From positions 1,302,001 to 1,366,000 of the forward strand of contig NZ_CP033918.1 of NCBI RefSeq assembly GCF_003815675.1: a stretch of 64,000 nt of DNA, given 5' to 3'. The position numbers were made by a program, and so were the translations under genes. The DNA comes from Chryseobacterium sp. G0186. GTDB taxonomy: Bacteria; Bacteroidota; Bacteroidia; Flavobacteriales; Weeksellaceae. Positions 1-9,384 of this stretch are shown here, piece by piece. Below the pieces are notes generated by a model. The model saw nothing but the letters and a program-made list of their open reading frames with translations, had not been told where the DNA came from and did no database searches. How positions within the stretch are numbered: the first letter of the stretch is position 1; each line of letters starts with the position of its first letter.

Positions 1-316
1 TACTTAAGGAATGCATAGCTAATGCATCAGTTAAAAAATATTACTGATCAATCGCAGCCCGAGCGATTGTTCCGACCCTAAAATTGAAGAAGTACTACAT
101 TTAAATATATTATTACTTAATAAAAAAGGAGTTATCTTTCGATAAGCTCCTTTAATTTAAAATAACCATAAAGTATTAGTGAGAAGTAACATCTGATGAA
201 TCTGGTTGATTCTTATCCCAACCGCCAACAAGAACTCTATACACCATAATAAAGGTTCAGGTATATAATTACCAAAATTGAAAGAAATAATTTCTAAATG
301 ATCATACAGTTTATAT
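1..316. other. Non-coding left edge
   Basis: I see no convincing gene here. The stretch holds a small inverted repeat at 50-68 (arms AATCGC and GCGATT) and the terminator-like hairpin listed separately at 125-153. It lies downstream of the ribonucleotide reductase gene, which is transcribed leftward. Confidence 0.5.
125..153. terminator. Rho-independent terminator-like hairpin
   Basis: The arms AAAGGAGTTATC and GATAAGCTCCTTT pair around a TTTC loop with one bulged G. An A-run lies on one side and T-rich sequence on the other, so it could stop transcription from either side, including the leftward reductase gene that ends at 317. Confidence 0.6.
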
Positions 317-2029
317 TCAGCAACCTGTAACATTGCACTTCTGTAGTACCTGACCTACTCTGCTGCCATAACGATACACCGTTATCCCCTTAAGACCATA
401 TTTATAAGCAGTTTTGTAAATATCTGAAATATCCCTTAAGCTGGTCTGTTCAGGCAGGTTAATAGTTTTGGAAACAGCATTGTCGGTATATTTTTGAAAT
501 GCTTTTTGATGTAATAAGTGATATTTCCACGGAATATCTAATCCTGTTGTAAAAATATCTTTTATCTTCCTAGGAATATTGTTGCACCCATTTAAATTCC
601 CAGATTCTAACACGATCTTTTTTATAGGTGAATTCCATAAGTTTAACATTTTCATTTTTTTAATGAAGACCGCATTAATCTCAGTTTGGATCTTACCTTC
701 TAAAATACCTACTCTCCTGTAAGCCAACGCAAATAAAGGTTCTATTGAATAAGAAGTATTAGCAATAACTGAAATGGTTCCAGTAGGAGCAATACTGTTG
801 CAGGTTGCATTTCTCATCTTTCTATTGGAAGTTCCAAATGTACTGAGTTTCCAGCTTGGAAAAGTGCCCCGTTCCAGTGCCAGTTTTTCTGAAGCATCAT
901 AACTTTCCCTTTGAAAAAACTTCATGAGCTTTTCTGCCAATAGCAAGGCTTTTTTAGATGCGTAAGGAATATTTAACAGAATAAGCAATTCCGCCCAGCC
1001 CATTATTCCTAGTCCTATCCTTCGGGAATGTAAAGTAGTCATCTTAATTTCGGGAAGTGGATAATGATTGAGTGTAATGACATTATCCAGAAAACGGATT
1101 CCAATGTGAATAATCCGGGATAACTCATGCCAGTCTATTTCATATTTCCCATTTTTAAATATTGTTATTCTTGAAAGATTAACCGAACCTAGATTACAGC
1201 TCTCATTATCAAATAAGGGAACTTCTCCGCAAGGATTAGTTGCCTGTATTCTACCGAGATCAGGTGTTGTATTGGAATCGTTAATGGCGTCGATAAAAAT
1301 CAATCCGGGATCACCCGTTTTCCAAGCTTCCTGTACCATTAATTCCCAGAGTGATTTTGCAGAGATGATTCGGGCTATCTTTTGGGTATGTGGATTAATG
1401 AGCTGCCAACCCGAATCATCTTCTACTGCTTTCATAAAAGCATTACTGATCCCTACCGAAAGGTTAAAATTTTCTATAGATTTCTTATCCGATTTTGACA
1501 TGATGAATTCTTCGATATCCGGATGGTCAACATTTAAAATTCCCATATTGGCTCCTCTTCTTTTACCGCCCTGTTTTACATATTCAGTGGCAGCATCGTA
1601 AATTTTCATAAAAGAAACCGGACCGGAAGATTGCCCTTTGCTAGAGTTTATCAAATCTCCTTTGGGACGGACAGCTGAAAAATTAAACCCGGTACCTCCT
1701 CCACTTTGATGAATTAATGCCGCATTTTTAAGGGTTGTAAAAATACTTTCTAAACTATCTTCAACAGGTAATACAAAACAAGCGCTTAATTGTGCATGAT
1801 CACAACCCGCATTCATAAGTGTTGGTGAATTAGGTAGAAATTTTAATTCACTCATTACTTTATAGAAAGCTTTGCTCCATTTGGCACTATCTTTTTTTTC
1901 GCAGCCGCAAATATATTCTGCAACTCGTTTGAAAAGTGCATCTGCAGTTTCTGTTACCACACCTTCGTTATTTTTCATCAGATATCGGTCTTCCAGAATT
2001 TGTATGGCGTTTTTGGTAAGAACTTCCAT
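317..2029 (-). CDS. nrdJ: Adenosylcobalamin-dependent (class II) ribonucleotide reductase
   Basis: The product should reduce ribonucleotides to deoxyribonucleotides with a B12-derived radical, without needing oxygen. At 570 aa it is compact, like mycobacterial NrdZ. Visible motifs are LSACFVLP (Cys84, one of the redox pair), the QSGGGTGFNFS segment, NPCGE (Cys267, thiyl radical site), SCNLGSVNLS, and NSIAPTGTIS near residue 410. A CNVTGC pair ends the protein and probably serves as the thioredoxin-exchange tail. It is last in a leftward series after Hsp20 and a beta-CASP hydrolase, which fits use under oxygen limitation. I see no small R2 subunit nearby, consistent with class II. Confidence 0.93.
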   Translation of the reverse strand: MEVLTKNAIQILEDRYLMKNNEGVVTETADALFKRVAEYICGCEKKDSAKWSKAFYKVMSELKFLPNSPTLMNAGCDHAQLSACFVLPVEDSLESIFTTLKNAALIHQSGGGTGFNFSAVRPKGDLINSSKGQSSGPVSFMKIYDAATEYVKQGGKRRGANMGILNVDHPDIEEFIMSKSDKKSIENFNLSVGISNAFMKAVEDDSGWQLINPHTQKIARIISAKSLWELMVQEAWKTGDPGLIFIDAINDSNTTPDLGRIQATNPCGEVPLFDNESCNLGSVNLSRITIFKNGKYEIDWHELSRIIHIGIRFLDNVITLNHYPLPEIKMTTLHSRRIGLGIMGWAELLILLNIPYASKKALLLAEKLMKFFQRESYDASEKLALERGTFPSWKLSTFGTSNRKMRNATCNSIAPTGTISVIANTSYSIEPLFALAYRRVGILEGKIQTEINAVFIKKMKMLNLWNSPIKKIVLESGNLNGCNNIPRKIKDIFTTGLDIPWKYHLLHQKAFQKYTDNAVSKTINLPEQTSLRDISDIYKTAYKYGLKGITVYRYGSRVGQVLQKCNVTGC

Positions 2030-2070
2030 AGAGTAAATTTTAGATTGATTAACTAATTATCATCCCTAAA

Positions 2071-3438
2071 TTAGCAGACTACTTCCATATCTTTTACCAG
2101 AATTTTAACCGGTATTTTCAAATCTGTCTGAATTTTAACCCGTAATGCTTCCAATGCGGAAGGTTCACCATGTACCAGCATGATTTGTCGGGGCGGAATA
2201 TTATATTTTCTTATCCATTCTATCAGTTCAGATTGATCAGCATGGGCTGATAACCCCGTTAATTCTATTATTCTTGCTTTTACCGGATAGTATTTTCCGT
2301 GAATTTTTAACTCATGAGATTCATTCAGCAATGCCCGTCCGCGAGTACTTTCTGCCTGAAATCCAACAATCAATACTGTATTACGGCTATTTCCTATATC
2401 ATGCTTTAAATATTCAAGAACACGACCTCCCGTCAGCATACCACTTCCTGCAATAATTATTTTACTTTGCTTATCCAGAATAATTTCCGCGGTATTTGCA
2501 TATTCTCTATTAATATTGACATGCTCAATAATTCCCTGCCATTTTTCTTTATCTATAGTAGTATATTCAGCATATTCAACCATAATATCAGTAGCGGAAG
2601 CTGCCATAGGGCTATCCATTATTATTGGAAGGTTACGGGGTATTCTGTTTTGTTCCTTGAGGCGACAAAGTATATAAATAAGCTCCTGCGCTCTGCCAAC
2701 AGCAAAACTTGGAATAATTACATTGCCATGGTTTTTAACAGTATGGTTGATCCAATGCGCCAAACTATCATACAAATCGGTACTGTCATGAAGCCTGTCT
2801 CCGTAAGTTGATTCCATCACTAAAAAATCAGCTTTAGTAAAAAAATCTGGTGAAGCGAGAATAGCACTGTGGCTACGCCCTATATCTCCTGAAAAAATAA
2901 TGGTTTTATCAAAGCATACAATTTCTACTGAACAAGCTCCAATGATATGACCACAGGACTTGAATCTGCATTGTATGTGATTACTTAATGGTATGCTGGT
3001 ATTTTCCTTCACAGTAAAAAATTGTTTAAAAGATTTTTCAGCATCATTTATCGTGTATAAGGGCTTTGCAGGATTATGCTTGGTATAGTGATGATAGTTT
3101 GCTTTTTCTGCATCCTCTTCCTGTAACTTTGCACTGTCAAGCAAGATTAATTTGGTCAGTTCCCTCGTAGGTGCAGTCATATAAATTTTACCTTTAAATC
3201 CATTTTTTACAAGAAGGGGAATATATCCGCAATGATCCAGATGAGCATGGGTAAGAATAACAAGATCGATTTCTGCTAAATCAATACTTAGCGGCTCCCA
3301 GTTTTGTTCACGTAGTGATTTTACCCCTTGAAACAATCCGCAATCGATTAATATGGTTAATTCAGAAGTTTTTAGTAAATGCTTAGATCCGGTAACGGTC
3401 CCCGCTCCTCCAAGGGATTTTATAATCATTGTATCCAT
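2071..3438 (-). CDS. MBL-fold beta-CASP metallo-hydrolase (RNA-processing type)
   Basis: This is a 455 aa metallo-beta-lactamase-fold protein of the CPSF/YSH1-like bacterial family, expected to act as a zinc-dependent ribonuclease in the cytoplasm. The metal-binding motif THAHLDHCG lies at residues 63-71, followed by SCGHIIGACS, SGDIGR, ESTYGDR, PSFAVGRAQE, the beta-CASP segment SGSGMLTGGR and a C-terminal TGLSAHAD and LVHGE. Its place between Hsp20 (upstream, same strand) and the class II reductase (downstream) suggests one stress transcription unit. Family members commonly sit beside Usp and Hsp20 genes in other bacteria. The RNA target cannot be read from the sequence. Confidence 0.88.
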   Translation of the reverse strand: MDTMIIKSLGGAGTVTGSKHLLKTSELTILIDCGLFQGVKSLREQNWEPLSIDLAEIDLVILTHAHLDHCGYIPLLVKNGFKGKIYMTAPTRELTKLILLDSAKLQEEDAEKANYHHYTKHNPAKPLYTINDAEKSFKQFFTVKENTSIPLSNHIQCRFKSCGHIIGACSVEIVCFDKTIIFSGDIGRSHSAILASPDFFTKADFLVMESTYGDRLHDSTDLYDSLAHWINHTVKNHGNVIIPSFAVGRAQELIYILCRLKEQNRIPRNLPIIMDSPMAASATDIMVEYAEYTTIDKEKWQGIIEHVNINREYANTAEIILDKQSKIIIAGSGMLTGGRVLEYLKHDIGNSRNTVLIVGFQAESTRGRALLNESHELKIHGKYYPVKARIIELTGLSAHADQSELIEWIRKYNIPPRQIMLVHGEPSALEALRVKIQTDLKIPVKILVKDMEVVC

Positions 3439-3546
3439 TTCTTTATTGTTTTAAACTTGTTGAGCGTTTGAAAATCTATTCGAAAGTCTTATGGCCAAGA
3501 CTATTCTCAAATAAACAACACGTTTTATAAATTAATAGTGAAAAAA

Positions 3547-3966
3547 TCAACGTATTTTAATCTCTTTTACTTCCCTTTTATCCAGATTAGTTTTACTGAT
3601 CGTAATATTTAACAGCCCGTTTTTATAATTGGCTTTTATATGTCCCAAGGTGATGTTTTCCGGGAGACGGAAACTGCGGGAAAATGAGGAAGCAGAAAAC
3701 TCTTTTCTTACAAAATTTTCCTTTTCTTCTTTTTTCTCTATCCTCTTTTCAGCGCTGATAATTAGCGATCCGTCTTCCGCCGCTACCTTAAAATCTTTTT
3801 TCTTAAAGCCCGGAGCTGATACTCTGACTTTATAGACACCATTTCTGTCAATGATATTAATGGTAGGTTCCATTTTCATTGATTCATCTAAAAATCCGTC
3901 CTTATTCCAGAAATCTTCTATTACACGAGCCATTGGAGATTGAGTGGTTTTTTCTAAAGTTTTCAT
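3547..3966 (-). CDS. Small heat-shock protein, Hsp20/alpha-crystallin family
   Basis: A 139 aa ATP-independent holdase chaperone expected to form oligomers that bind unfolding proteins. The alpha-crystallin domain covers roughly residues 32-139, with the typical APGFKKKDFKV and SFRLPENI segments and a closing NGLLNITI strand. It is the first gene of the leftward hsp20-hydrolase-reductase series. The start ATG is clear, and about 27 bases upstream lies a TACCTTTG -7 box with two Fnr-like boxes behind it, so it is probably controlled by the neighbouring two-component/Crp-type regulator. Confidence 0.93.
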   Translation of the reverse strand: MKTLEKTTQSPMARVIEDFWNKDGFLDESMKMEPTINIIDRNGVYKVRVSAPGFKKKDFKVAAEDGSLIISAEKRIEKKEEKENFVRKEFSASSFSRSFRLPENITLGHIKANYKNGLLNITISKTNLDKREVKEIKIR

Positions 3967-3992
3967 AATAAAATTATTTTAGATTAATACTC

Positions 3993-4057
3993 CAAAGGTA
4001 TTATGGGAACAGCATTCCGACCATGATTTCAGTTAGGGTTTCAAATGATCCTAATCA
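3993..4057 (-). promoter_or_regulatory. hsp20 promoter with paired Fnr-like boxes
   Basis: Reading the minus strand, the boxes are TGATTAGGATCA (4046-4057) and TAACTGAAATCA (4024-4035, left half weak), whose starts are 22 bp apart. The -7 element TACCTTTG is at 4000-3993. The centre of the proximal box is 36.5 bp from the G that ends the -7 element. The geometry matches five other promoters in this window. Confidence 0.65.
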
Positions 4058-4413
4058 CTATTTCCCCAATTATCTAAAGTTTTAATAATCAAGGAAGCGG
4101 CCACTTTCGGATCTGAGCATTTAATAATTTTGTATTGTATTCCGGAATTTGTAATAATTGGTAAATCAATAAAAAACTCTTCCGCTGATTTTAAAATGAG
4201 GTATGGTATTCCCAATGAAATAAGTTTCAGGATAAAACTATGTGAAAGTTGATTTTCCTGATTGATGATAATGACAGCATCTTTTGCCTCTGCAAAATGA
4301 ACTGTATTTTCATCCAAAGGATCTGTTATGATGGTAATCTTGTGTATCTTACGATTAGCCAACGCAAGAAGTTCTTTTTCTTCCTGATTTATATTATAAA
4401 CTATCACTTTCAT
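4051..4413 (-). CDS. Short protein resembling the N-terminal lobe of D-lactate dehydrogenase
   Basis: About 120 aa from the ATG at 4413; a longer reading to 4461 would need a TTG. The sequence begins MKVIVYNINQEEKE and contains AKDAVIIINQENQLSH and LISLGIPYLILKSAEEFFIDL. This follows the layout of the substrate-binding lobe of D-2-hydroxyacid dehydrogenases (family knowledge). The NAD-binding Rossmann domain and catalytic Arg/Glu/His are missing, so it cannot be a working dehydrogenase. It is third in a row after the histidine kinase and the receiver-Crp regulator. It could be a ligand-sensing or decayed module; the function is unknown. Confidence 0.6.
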   Translation of the reverse strand: MKVIVYNINQEEKELLALANRKIHKITIITDPLDENTVHFAEAKDAVIIINQENQLSHSFILKLISLGIPYLILKSAEEFFIDLPIITNSGIQYKIIKCSDPKVAASLIIKTLDNWGNSD

Positions 4414-4492
4414 AATGTCTTTTGAATAATCAAATGTATAGAACCCAACAGAACTATTCAATGTATGAAATCATGATAAAAAGTGACAGATA

Positions 4493-5545
4493 TTAGTTTT
4501 TTAATTTTTGAAGACGTGAAATGTCCAATATTGTAATCCTGCCAGCATTTCTGTCTATTAAATTTTCTTCTTTAAAATCACTGAGAATTCTGCTTACCGT
4601 TTCAATAGCCATTCCAGCCATAGAAGCAAGGTTTTCTCTTGAAATTTCAAAATTTTCAGTCTGAGGATGTTTTGTGTGAAGTTTAAGTAAGACTTCTGCC
4701 ATTCTTTTTCTTACTGAAAAATAGGCAAGCTGCAATAGCTGCTCCTCATGACTGATAACATTTCCGGCAAGAATCTTAATAAATTTTTCTGCTACATCAG
4801 GATATTTGTAAAACAATTGATCGATAACCTCTCTGGGAACTGAACATAGAGTGGCTTCTTCCAGAACTTCTGCAGTTTCTTTGTATTCTTTTCCAGCGAA
4901 TAATGAGGTAATGCCAAAATAATCTTCGGCTCCATATACTCCGGTCATAAATTCCTTTCCATCTTCTGTCATTTTTGTTGTTTTTACAGAACCGGATATC
5001 ATTAAATATACTGTACTTGCTGCATCTCCTTCATAATATATCACCTGCTTTTTTTTAAAAGACTTAATTTTCCTCTCATTAAACGCTTTTTGCAATTCTT
5101 CAAGTCCGTGTGATGCCTGAAATAAATTGGTGATTTGAGTAAGATTGGAACTGTAAATATTTCTCTGTCGTTCCCTTTTTTTCAGACGGCTTTCTATAGC
5201 ATTCAGAAGTTCTATATCATCATAAGGTTTTGTAAGATAATCATCTGCCCCCATTTCTATTCCTTTCCTTATTTCAATCCTGTCTGCTTTTGCCGTTATA
5301 AAAATAAAAGGAATAAGCGCCGTATCTTCTCTTTTATTCAGAAGGTGCAGCACACCATAGCCGTCAAGCTCCGGCATCATGATATCACAGAGTATGATAT
5401 CCGGAATATGTTTTATGGCCAGATCTATGCCCTGCTTACCATTAGAAGCTTGGTATACTTGATAATTGGCAAGTTCAAGGATCTCAGAAGTACTTTCACG
5501 AATGTCCTCATTATCCTCTATAATCAGTATCTGTATTTTTTCCAT
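4493..5545 (-). CDS. Response regulator fused to a Crp/Fnr-type transcription factor
   Basis: This 350 aa regulator has three parts. Residues 1-125 are a receiver domain with the acidic pair in IIEDNED, phospho-acceptor Asp54 (LCDIMMPE), and the TAKADR and LTKPYD segments. Residues about 155-270 form a cyclic-nucleotide-binding-like beta-roll. Residues about 285-348 form a Crp-type winged HTH. The recognition helix ETVSRILSDFK keeps the E..SR pattern by which Fnr and Crp read TGAT/TGTGA half-sites. The PAS histidine kinase immediately upstream is its likely partner. I infer that it binds the paired TGAY-N4-RTCA boxes found before hsp20, the transpeptidase, three BON genes and pyrophosphatase. 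Confidence 0.9.
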   Translation of the reverse strand: MEKIQILIIEDNEDIRESTSEILELANYQVYQASNGKQGIDLAIKHIPDIILCDIMMPELDGYGVLHLLNKREDTALIPFIFITAKADRIEIRKGIEMGADDYLTKPYDDIELLNAIESRLKKRERQRNIYSSNLTQITNLFQASHGLEELQKAFNERKIKSFKKKQVIYYEGDAASTVYLMISGSVKTTKMTEDGKEFMTGVYGAEDYFGITSLFAGKEYKETAEVLEEATLCSVPREVIDQLFYKYPDVAEKFIKILAGNVISHEEQLLQLAYFSVRKRMAEVLLKLHTKHPQTENFEISRENLASMAGMAIETVSRILSDFKEENLIDRNAGRITILDISRLQKLKN

Positions 5546-5569
5546 CTCAACTCAATTGGAATATTATTA

Positions 5570-6757
5570 TCAATTTTTAGGAAATGATAAAGTAAACTCA
5601 GTTCCTTTACCGAATGTGCTTTTGAAATGTATTTTCCCATCCATAAGACTGACATAGCGCTGTACAATATTGAGACCTAAGCCCGTTCCGGGTATGTTTC
5701 CTGTATTATGAGCGCGGAAAAATGGCTGGAAAAGAGCAGAATGATCATCTTCAGGTATTCCTATTCCATTGTCCTTTACCGAAAATACATATTGATTTTC
5801 TTTTATTTCTGTGGAAAACTCAATCAGGGTGTGTTCTCCGGAATATTTTATAGCATTACTCATCAGGTTCATCAGACAATTCTTCAATAAATTTTGATCT
5901 AAATTGATTTCACTTTCTGATCCTGTGTGCTGGTAAATTATAATTTGATCTTCTTTGGTGATAAGCTGCATTTCTTCCGTTAGTTCTTCTGAAAACCTGA
6001 TGACATCAAATAGGCAGTGATTAGGATGTACAATCCCTGCTTCCAGCTTTTCCAATGAAAGAAAATCATTGAGAATGCCGTTCAAACTCCCAATAGCGGT
6101 CTTTATTTTATGAAGGTGCTTTACAATCTGGAGACTGTCTGAAACCTGAAGGTATTTCTCTATCAAAATAACAGACAGCTGCATAGAACTTAAAGGCGTA
6201 CGAAATTCATGAGATGCCATTGATACGAAACGGCTTTTCATACGGTTCAGTTCTTTTTCTTTTTCCAAAGATACATTAGCTTCTTCCTTGGCTTCTTCCA
6301 GCTCATGAAGCATTTTTTTCAGCGATTTTGTACGGTTTTCGACTAGTTCTTCCAGCTCTAACGTATACTTTTTAAGAAATTCTTCCGCTTCTTTTTCTTT
6401 GGAAAGATCATGGATAAATCCTGTGTAAATAATTCTTTCCTGAAACTGAACTTCACTCACTGCAAGCCTGAATGGAAATTGTGTACCATCTTTTCTTAAA
6501 CCTTTTACTTCTCTTCCTTTTCCGATGATTTTTTTTTCGCCGGTAGTCTGATAATTGAGTAGATAACCATCATGCCGACTCCTGTCTGGTTCCGGCATTA
6601 AGACTGAGATATTTTTCCCGATTAATTCTTGTTCTTTGTAGCCAAATATTTTTAATGCAGAGGGATTCAGGCTTTCTATTCTCCCCCTGTCATCAATGGT
6701 TATAATACCGTCAATAGCCGTTTCAATAATGGCTTGCAACAGTTTGGCACTTTCCAT
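5570..6757 (-). CDS. PAS-domain sensor histidine kinase
   Basis: About 395 aa if translation starts at the ATG at 6757; an ATG at 6793 would add 12 residues. An N-terminal PAS domain (about 1-120, with AIDGIITIDDRGRIESLNPSA) is followed by a coiled coil, the dimerisation/phospho-acceptor helix with HEFRTPLSSMQ, and an HATPase domain (NLMSNAIKYS, DNGIGIPED, GTGLGLNIVQ). No membrane segment is visible, so it is probably a soluble FixL-like sensor, although no haem-binding residue can be claimed. The gene ends 24 bp before the receiver-Crp regulator, with which it probably forms an operon. Confidence 0.9.
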   Translation of the reverse strand: MESAKLLQAIIETAIDGIITIDDRGRIESLNPSALKIFGYKEQELIGKNISVLMPEPDRSRHDGYLLNYQTTGEKKIIGKGREVKGLRKDGTQFPFRLAVSEVQFQERIIYTGFIHDLSKEKEAEEFLKKYTLELEELVENRTKSLKKMLHELEEAKEEANVSLEKEKELNRMKSRFVSMASHEFRTPLSSMQLSVILIEKYLQVSDSLQIVKHLHKIKTAIGSLNGILNDFLSLEKLEAGIVHPNHCLFDVIRFSEELTEEMQLITKEDQIIIYQHTGSESEINLDQNLLKNCLMNLMSNAIKYSGEHTLIEFSTEIKENQYVFSVKDNGIGIPEDDHSALFQPFFRAHNTGNIPGTGLGLNIVQRYVSLMDGKIHFKSTFGKGTEFTLSFPKN

Positions 6758-6888
6758 AGTTATCGTATTATGCAGCCATATAAAGTTATACATTTTAGCA
6801 TAATGAACATATATGAACTATGAAAATATTTTCGTATTCAATATTATTTTTATTATAAACAATTATATGTAATAATTAATTCAAATAT

Positions 6889-7764
6889 TCAAAAATGAAC
6901 ATGACCATTTTCAGGAATCGTTAATAGTGGAATTTCCAATTCTACAGCCTGTCTTGCGGCATGGCTTCCCAAAAATAGTCTTTTGAAAAAACTTTTGTCA
7001 TGATGGCCCATCACTAACATATCGATGTCTTTGTATTTTAATATTTCCAAGCCATAATCTATATTTTCACTGTATATACAGTTATAGCAAACTTTACCAT
7101 TCAGGTTCTTTAGAAACGTCTCTTTCTTATGTTCATAAGTGGCATCCTGGATCACATCATTATCACTCTGAATAATATGGGTAATTAAAAGCTCAGCATC
7201 AAAGTATTTGGCAAATTCAATTAATAATTGGGCTGTTTTTATGTCTTTTTTATTCAGATCTGTAGCGAAAGCAATCTTCTTAAGCCCATTATATTTATGG
7301 TTTAATGGAACTAAAAGAAGCGGATACTTTGTGTTTTCAATCATCTGTATGCTGTTGCTTCCGAAAATAAAACGGGTAAGCATCCCTGCTCCCTGCATAC
7401 CCATTACGATAAGAAGCGGCTTTTTATCGGCTGCCATATTGTTGATCACATGAACGGCATCACCTCCCTCACTTCCATAATGTATTGAAGGATGAAATGG
7501 GAAAGCTTCATCTCCCCATATAACTTTTTCTCTGTCTTCCAGTGCCCTTGCCAACTTTTTAAGCTCTTTTGTATTTTCTTCGTATAAATCTGGATATTCG
7601 TATACAGACCACGCGATCTGCCCAAGCATTGGACTTTCAATCGGTAACCCAAAGGCATGGCATAAATCGATGTTAGCCTTCAGGGCATTGGCTAAATGCA
7701 GAGCATAAAAGGCAGCATTTCTCGCTGGCTTTGAGTAGTCTGTAGCGACTAAAATCGTTCTCAT
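6889..7764 (-). CDS. Tandem-domain universal stress protein (UspA family)
   Basis: A 291 aa cytoplasmic stress protein with two Usp folds (about 1-145 and 155-290). Each begins with the ILVATDYS / IAFATDLN strand. The first carries GMQG-N9-GSNS, the second GHH-N9-GSHA, resembling the G-x2-G-x9-G(S/T) nucleotide-binding loop. It starts 7 bp after the L,D-transpeptidase gene on the same strand, so the two are probably co-transcribed from the paired-box promoter at about 9160-9225. The family is linked to survival under starvation and hypoxia; the exact biochemical role is open. Confidence 0.93.
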   Translation of the reverse strand: MRTILVATDYSKPARNAAFYALHLANALKANIDLCHAFGLPIESPMLGQIAWSVYEYPDLYEENTKELKKLARALEDREKVIWGDEAFPFHPSIHYGSEGGDAVHVINNMAADKKPLLIVMGMQGAGMLTRFIFGSNSIQMIENTKYPLLLVPLNHKYNGLKKIAFATDLNKKDIKTAQLLIEFAKYFDAELLITHIIQSDNDVIQDATYEHKKETFLKNLNGKVCYNCIYSENIDYGLEILKYKDIDMLVMGHHDKSFFKRLFLGSHAARQAVELEIPLLTIPENGHVHF

Positions 7765-7771
7765 AATCGGA

Positions 7772-9142
7772 TTATTTATTTTGGTTAAACATATTTTCTA
7801 ATGAATCATCTAAATGGTAAATATCTTTATATAATACAGGCTTTCCATCTATTATAAGACAGGTCAGATAGGTTATAATAATCGGAACAGGTTGCTTTAG
7901 AACGAAATCTTTTCTTTTATACTCTGACATTGCACTTTCTAAAACAGGAATCTTGCTTCCTGAGCCATCGTCTTTTAATAGGAGAGCTGCGAGCTCTTGA
8001 GCATTTTCAACACGAATGCATCCGTGACTCAAAGCTCTATCATCTTTATTGAATAATTGTTTCTGAGAAGTATCATGGAGGTATATTCCATAAGAGTTTT
8101 CAAATCTAAAAACTACCGCTCCCAATGCATTATCACAACCGGATGACTGCCTTACACTATATCGGTAAGGGTTTTGACGAATCTCTTTTAGTTTTGATGA
8201 ACTTATTTCAACTTGATTTCCATTTTTATCATAAACTGAGTAATGATGGTCCTCTAAATATTGAGGGTTTTTTAAGATTTTAGGCAGCATTTCTTTTACA
8301 AAAATACTTTGAGGAACCTTCCAGTCAGGCGCTGTCGTAAAATAAGTAATACTACTCCTCAAAACTGGTGTTTTAGTGGCTAGATTTCCTATAATAACTT
8401 TAAAATCAAATACATTACCCTCGTGATAAAGTTTCAATGTATAGGAAGGAATATTTACCAGAATATAGGAAGTATCATTCGTATCAATCCATCGTAAGCG
8501 CTCCATATTGATCATTATTTTTTCAGATTCACTTTCCGGAGCTATACAGTCACCTTCTTCATACAGTGTATTTAAATAGTTCTGGAAGTCCGCATATTCT
8601 TTTATTTTAGGCTGAATCTCGAGGATTGTCTTAAGAAAATCTGTCTGCTGTCTTGCATTCTGTAATATATCGTCGGATCTAAATCCATTAATATCATTGG
8701 AATCAATATATGATGATTTGTACAAAGGGTTGTATTTTCCTAAATGCAGATGATTGATGAAAGTGATAAGAGCATCCGTCATAAGAATATCGAACTCAGC
8801 TTTCTCACTTTGATTCTCTTCAACGGGAGTATCTCGCAATTTTCTTAACTTCTGAAGAGAAATGGAATCCCAATGATAATCAGACAAAGACAGACCAAAT
8901 CGATAGGAATACTCCAACAGTAACATTGCGGTTTCAGGCTGATCTGATTTTTCTGCGGTAATCCACGCAAATTCAGAATTAATTCCGGCATAAAACCTAA
9001 TAACCGATTGAGGATAATGCAGTTTTGAGAGCATACCATTGTCTTTTAGTAAAGAAGAAATCTCCTGCCCTGTTTTTATATCCTGAGCTTGCGTAATTAT
9101 TGCAAAGCAAAAAATAATGGTGAATGTTAAAAAGGCTTTCAT
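7772..9142 (-). CDS. L,D-transpeptidase, YcbB/LdtD-like, secreted
   Basis: About 456 aa from the ATG at 9142. A TTG further upstream at 9163 lies inside the predicted -7 box and is unlikely to be the start. The N-terminus MKAFLTFTIIFCFAIITQAQ is a signal peptide. The YkuD catalytic domain is in the second half: LVNIPSYTLKLYHEG, then HGCIRVENA with the catalytic cysteine and histidine. The enzyme should make 3-3 cross-links or attach proteins to peptidoglycan in the periplasm. Such enzymes are typically used in stress and stationary phase, in line with the Usp gene behind it and the shared stress-type promoter. Confidence 0.9.
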   Translation of the reverse strand: MKAFLTFTIIFCFAIITQAQDIKTGQEISSLLKDNGMLSKLHYPQSVIRFYAGINSEFAWITAEKSDQPETAMLLLEYSYRFGLSLSDYHWDSISLQKLRKLRDTPVEENQSEKAEFDILMTDALITFINHLHLGKYNPLYKSSYIDSNDINGFRSDDILQNARQQTDFLKTILEIQPKIKEYADFQNYLNTLYEEGDCIAPESESEKIMINMERLRWIDTNDTSYILVNIPSYTLKLYHEGNVFDFKVIIGNLATKTPVLRSSITYFTTAPDWKVPQSIFVKEMLPKILKNPQYLEDHHYSVYDKNGNQVEISSSKLKEIRQNPYRYSVRQSSGCDNALGAVVFRFENSYGIYLHDTSQKQLFNKDDRALSHGCIRVENAQELAALLLKDDGSGSKIPVLESAMSEYKRKDFVLKQPVPIIITYLTCLIIDGKPVLYKDIYHLDDSLENMFNQNK

Positions 9143-9160
9143 AATATGAAGTTTATACCA

Positions 9161-9225
9161 CAAATTTCCAAATTACCACACTATCAAATAATGACTGCCA
9201 TCACTAAAAAAAATGATATCACTTA
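9161..9225 (-). promoter_or_regulatory. L,D-transpeptidase/usp promoter with paired Fnr-like boxes
   Basis: In plus-strand reading the boxes are TGACTGCCATCA (9192-9203) and TGATATCACTTA (9214-9225, one good half). They are 22 bp apart. On the minus strand the -7 element GAAATTTG ends at 9161, 36.5 bp from the centre of the near box. The spacer TCACTAAAAAAAATGA also recurs in the pyrophosphatase promoter. Confidence 0.65.
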
Positions 9226-9319
9226 TACTTTCATCTATTTTTTATCAAAGCTATCCAAACGCTTATTATAAGAAATTCGATTTAAGATTTTATGCGTTTA
9301 AAAGATTGAATTGTTGAAC

Positions 9320-9384
9320 TGATCAGCATCATTTTTCGCAGTGATACGTATCATATTATTTCTCATGCAGGTTACTGACCTTTG
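9320..9384 (+). promoter_or_regulatory. BON gene 1 promoter with paired Fnr-like boxes
   Basis: Boxes TGATCAGCATCA (9320-9331) and TGATACGTATCA (9342-9353, a perfect palindrome) lie 22 bp apart. The -7 element GACCTTTG is at 9377-9384, again 36.5 bp from the near box centre. The 5' leader would be about 150 bases, longer than at BON genes 2 and 3. The rest of the 9226-9542 gap shows no gene. Confidence 0.68.

Noticed and set aside
1272..1601. Rightward 109-codon frame
   Set aside because: It lies antisense within the ribonucleotide reductase gene and mirrors its codons; no independent features.
4051..4413. Functional D-lactate dehydrogenase
   Set aside because: Too short; the NAD-binding domain and catalytic residues are missing.
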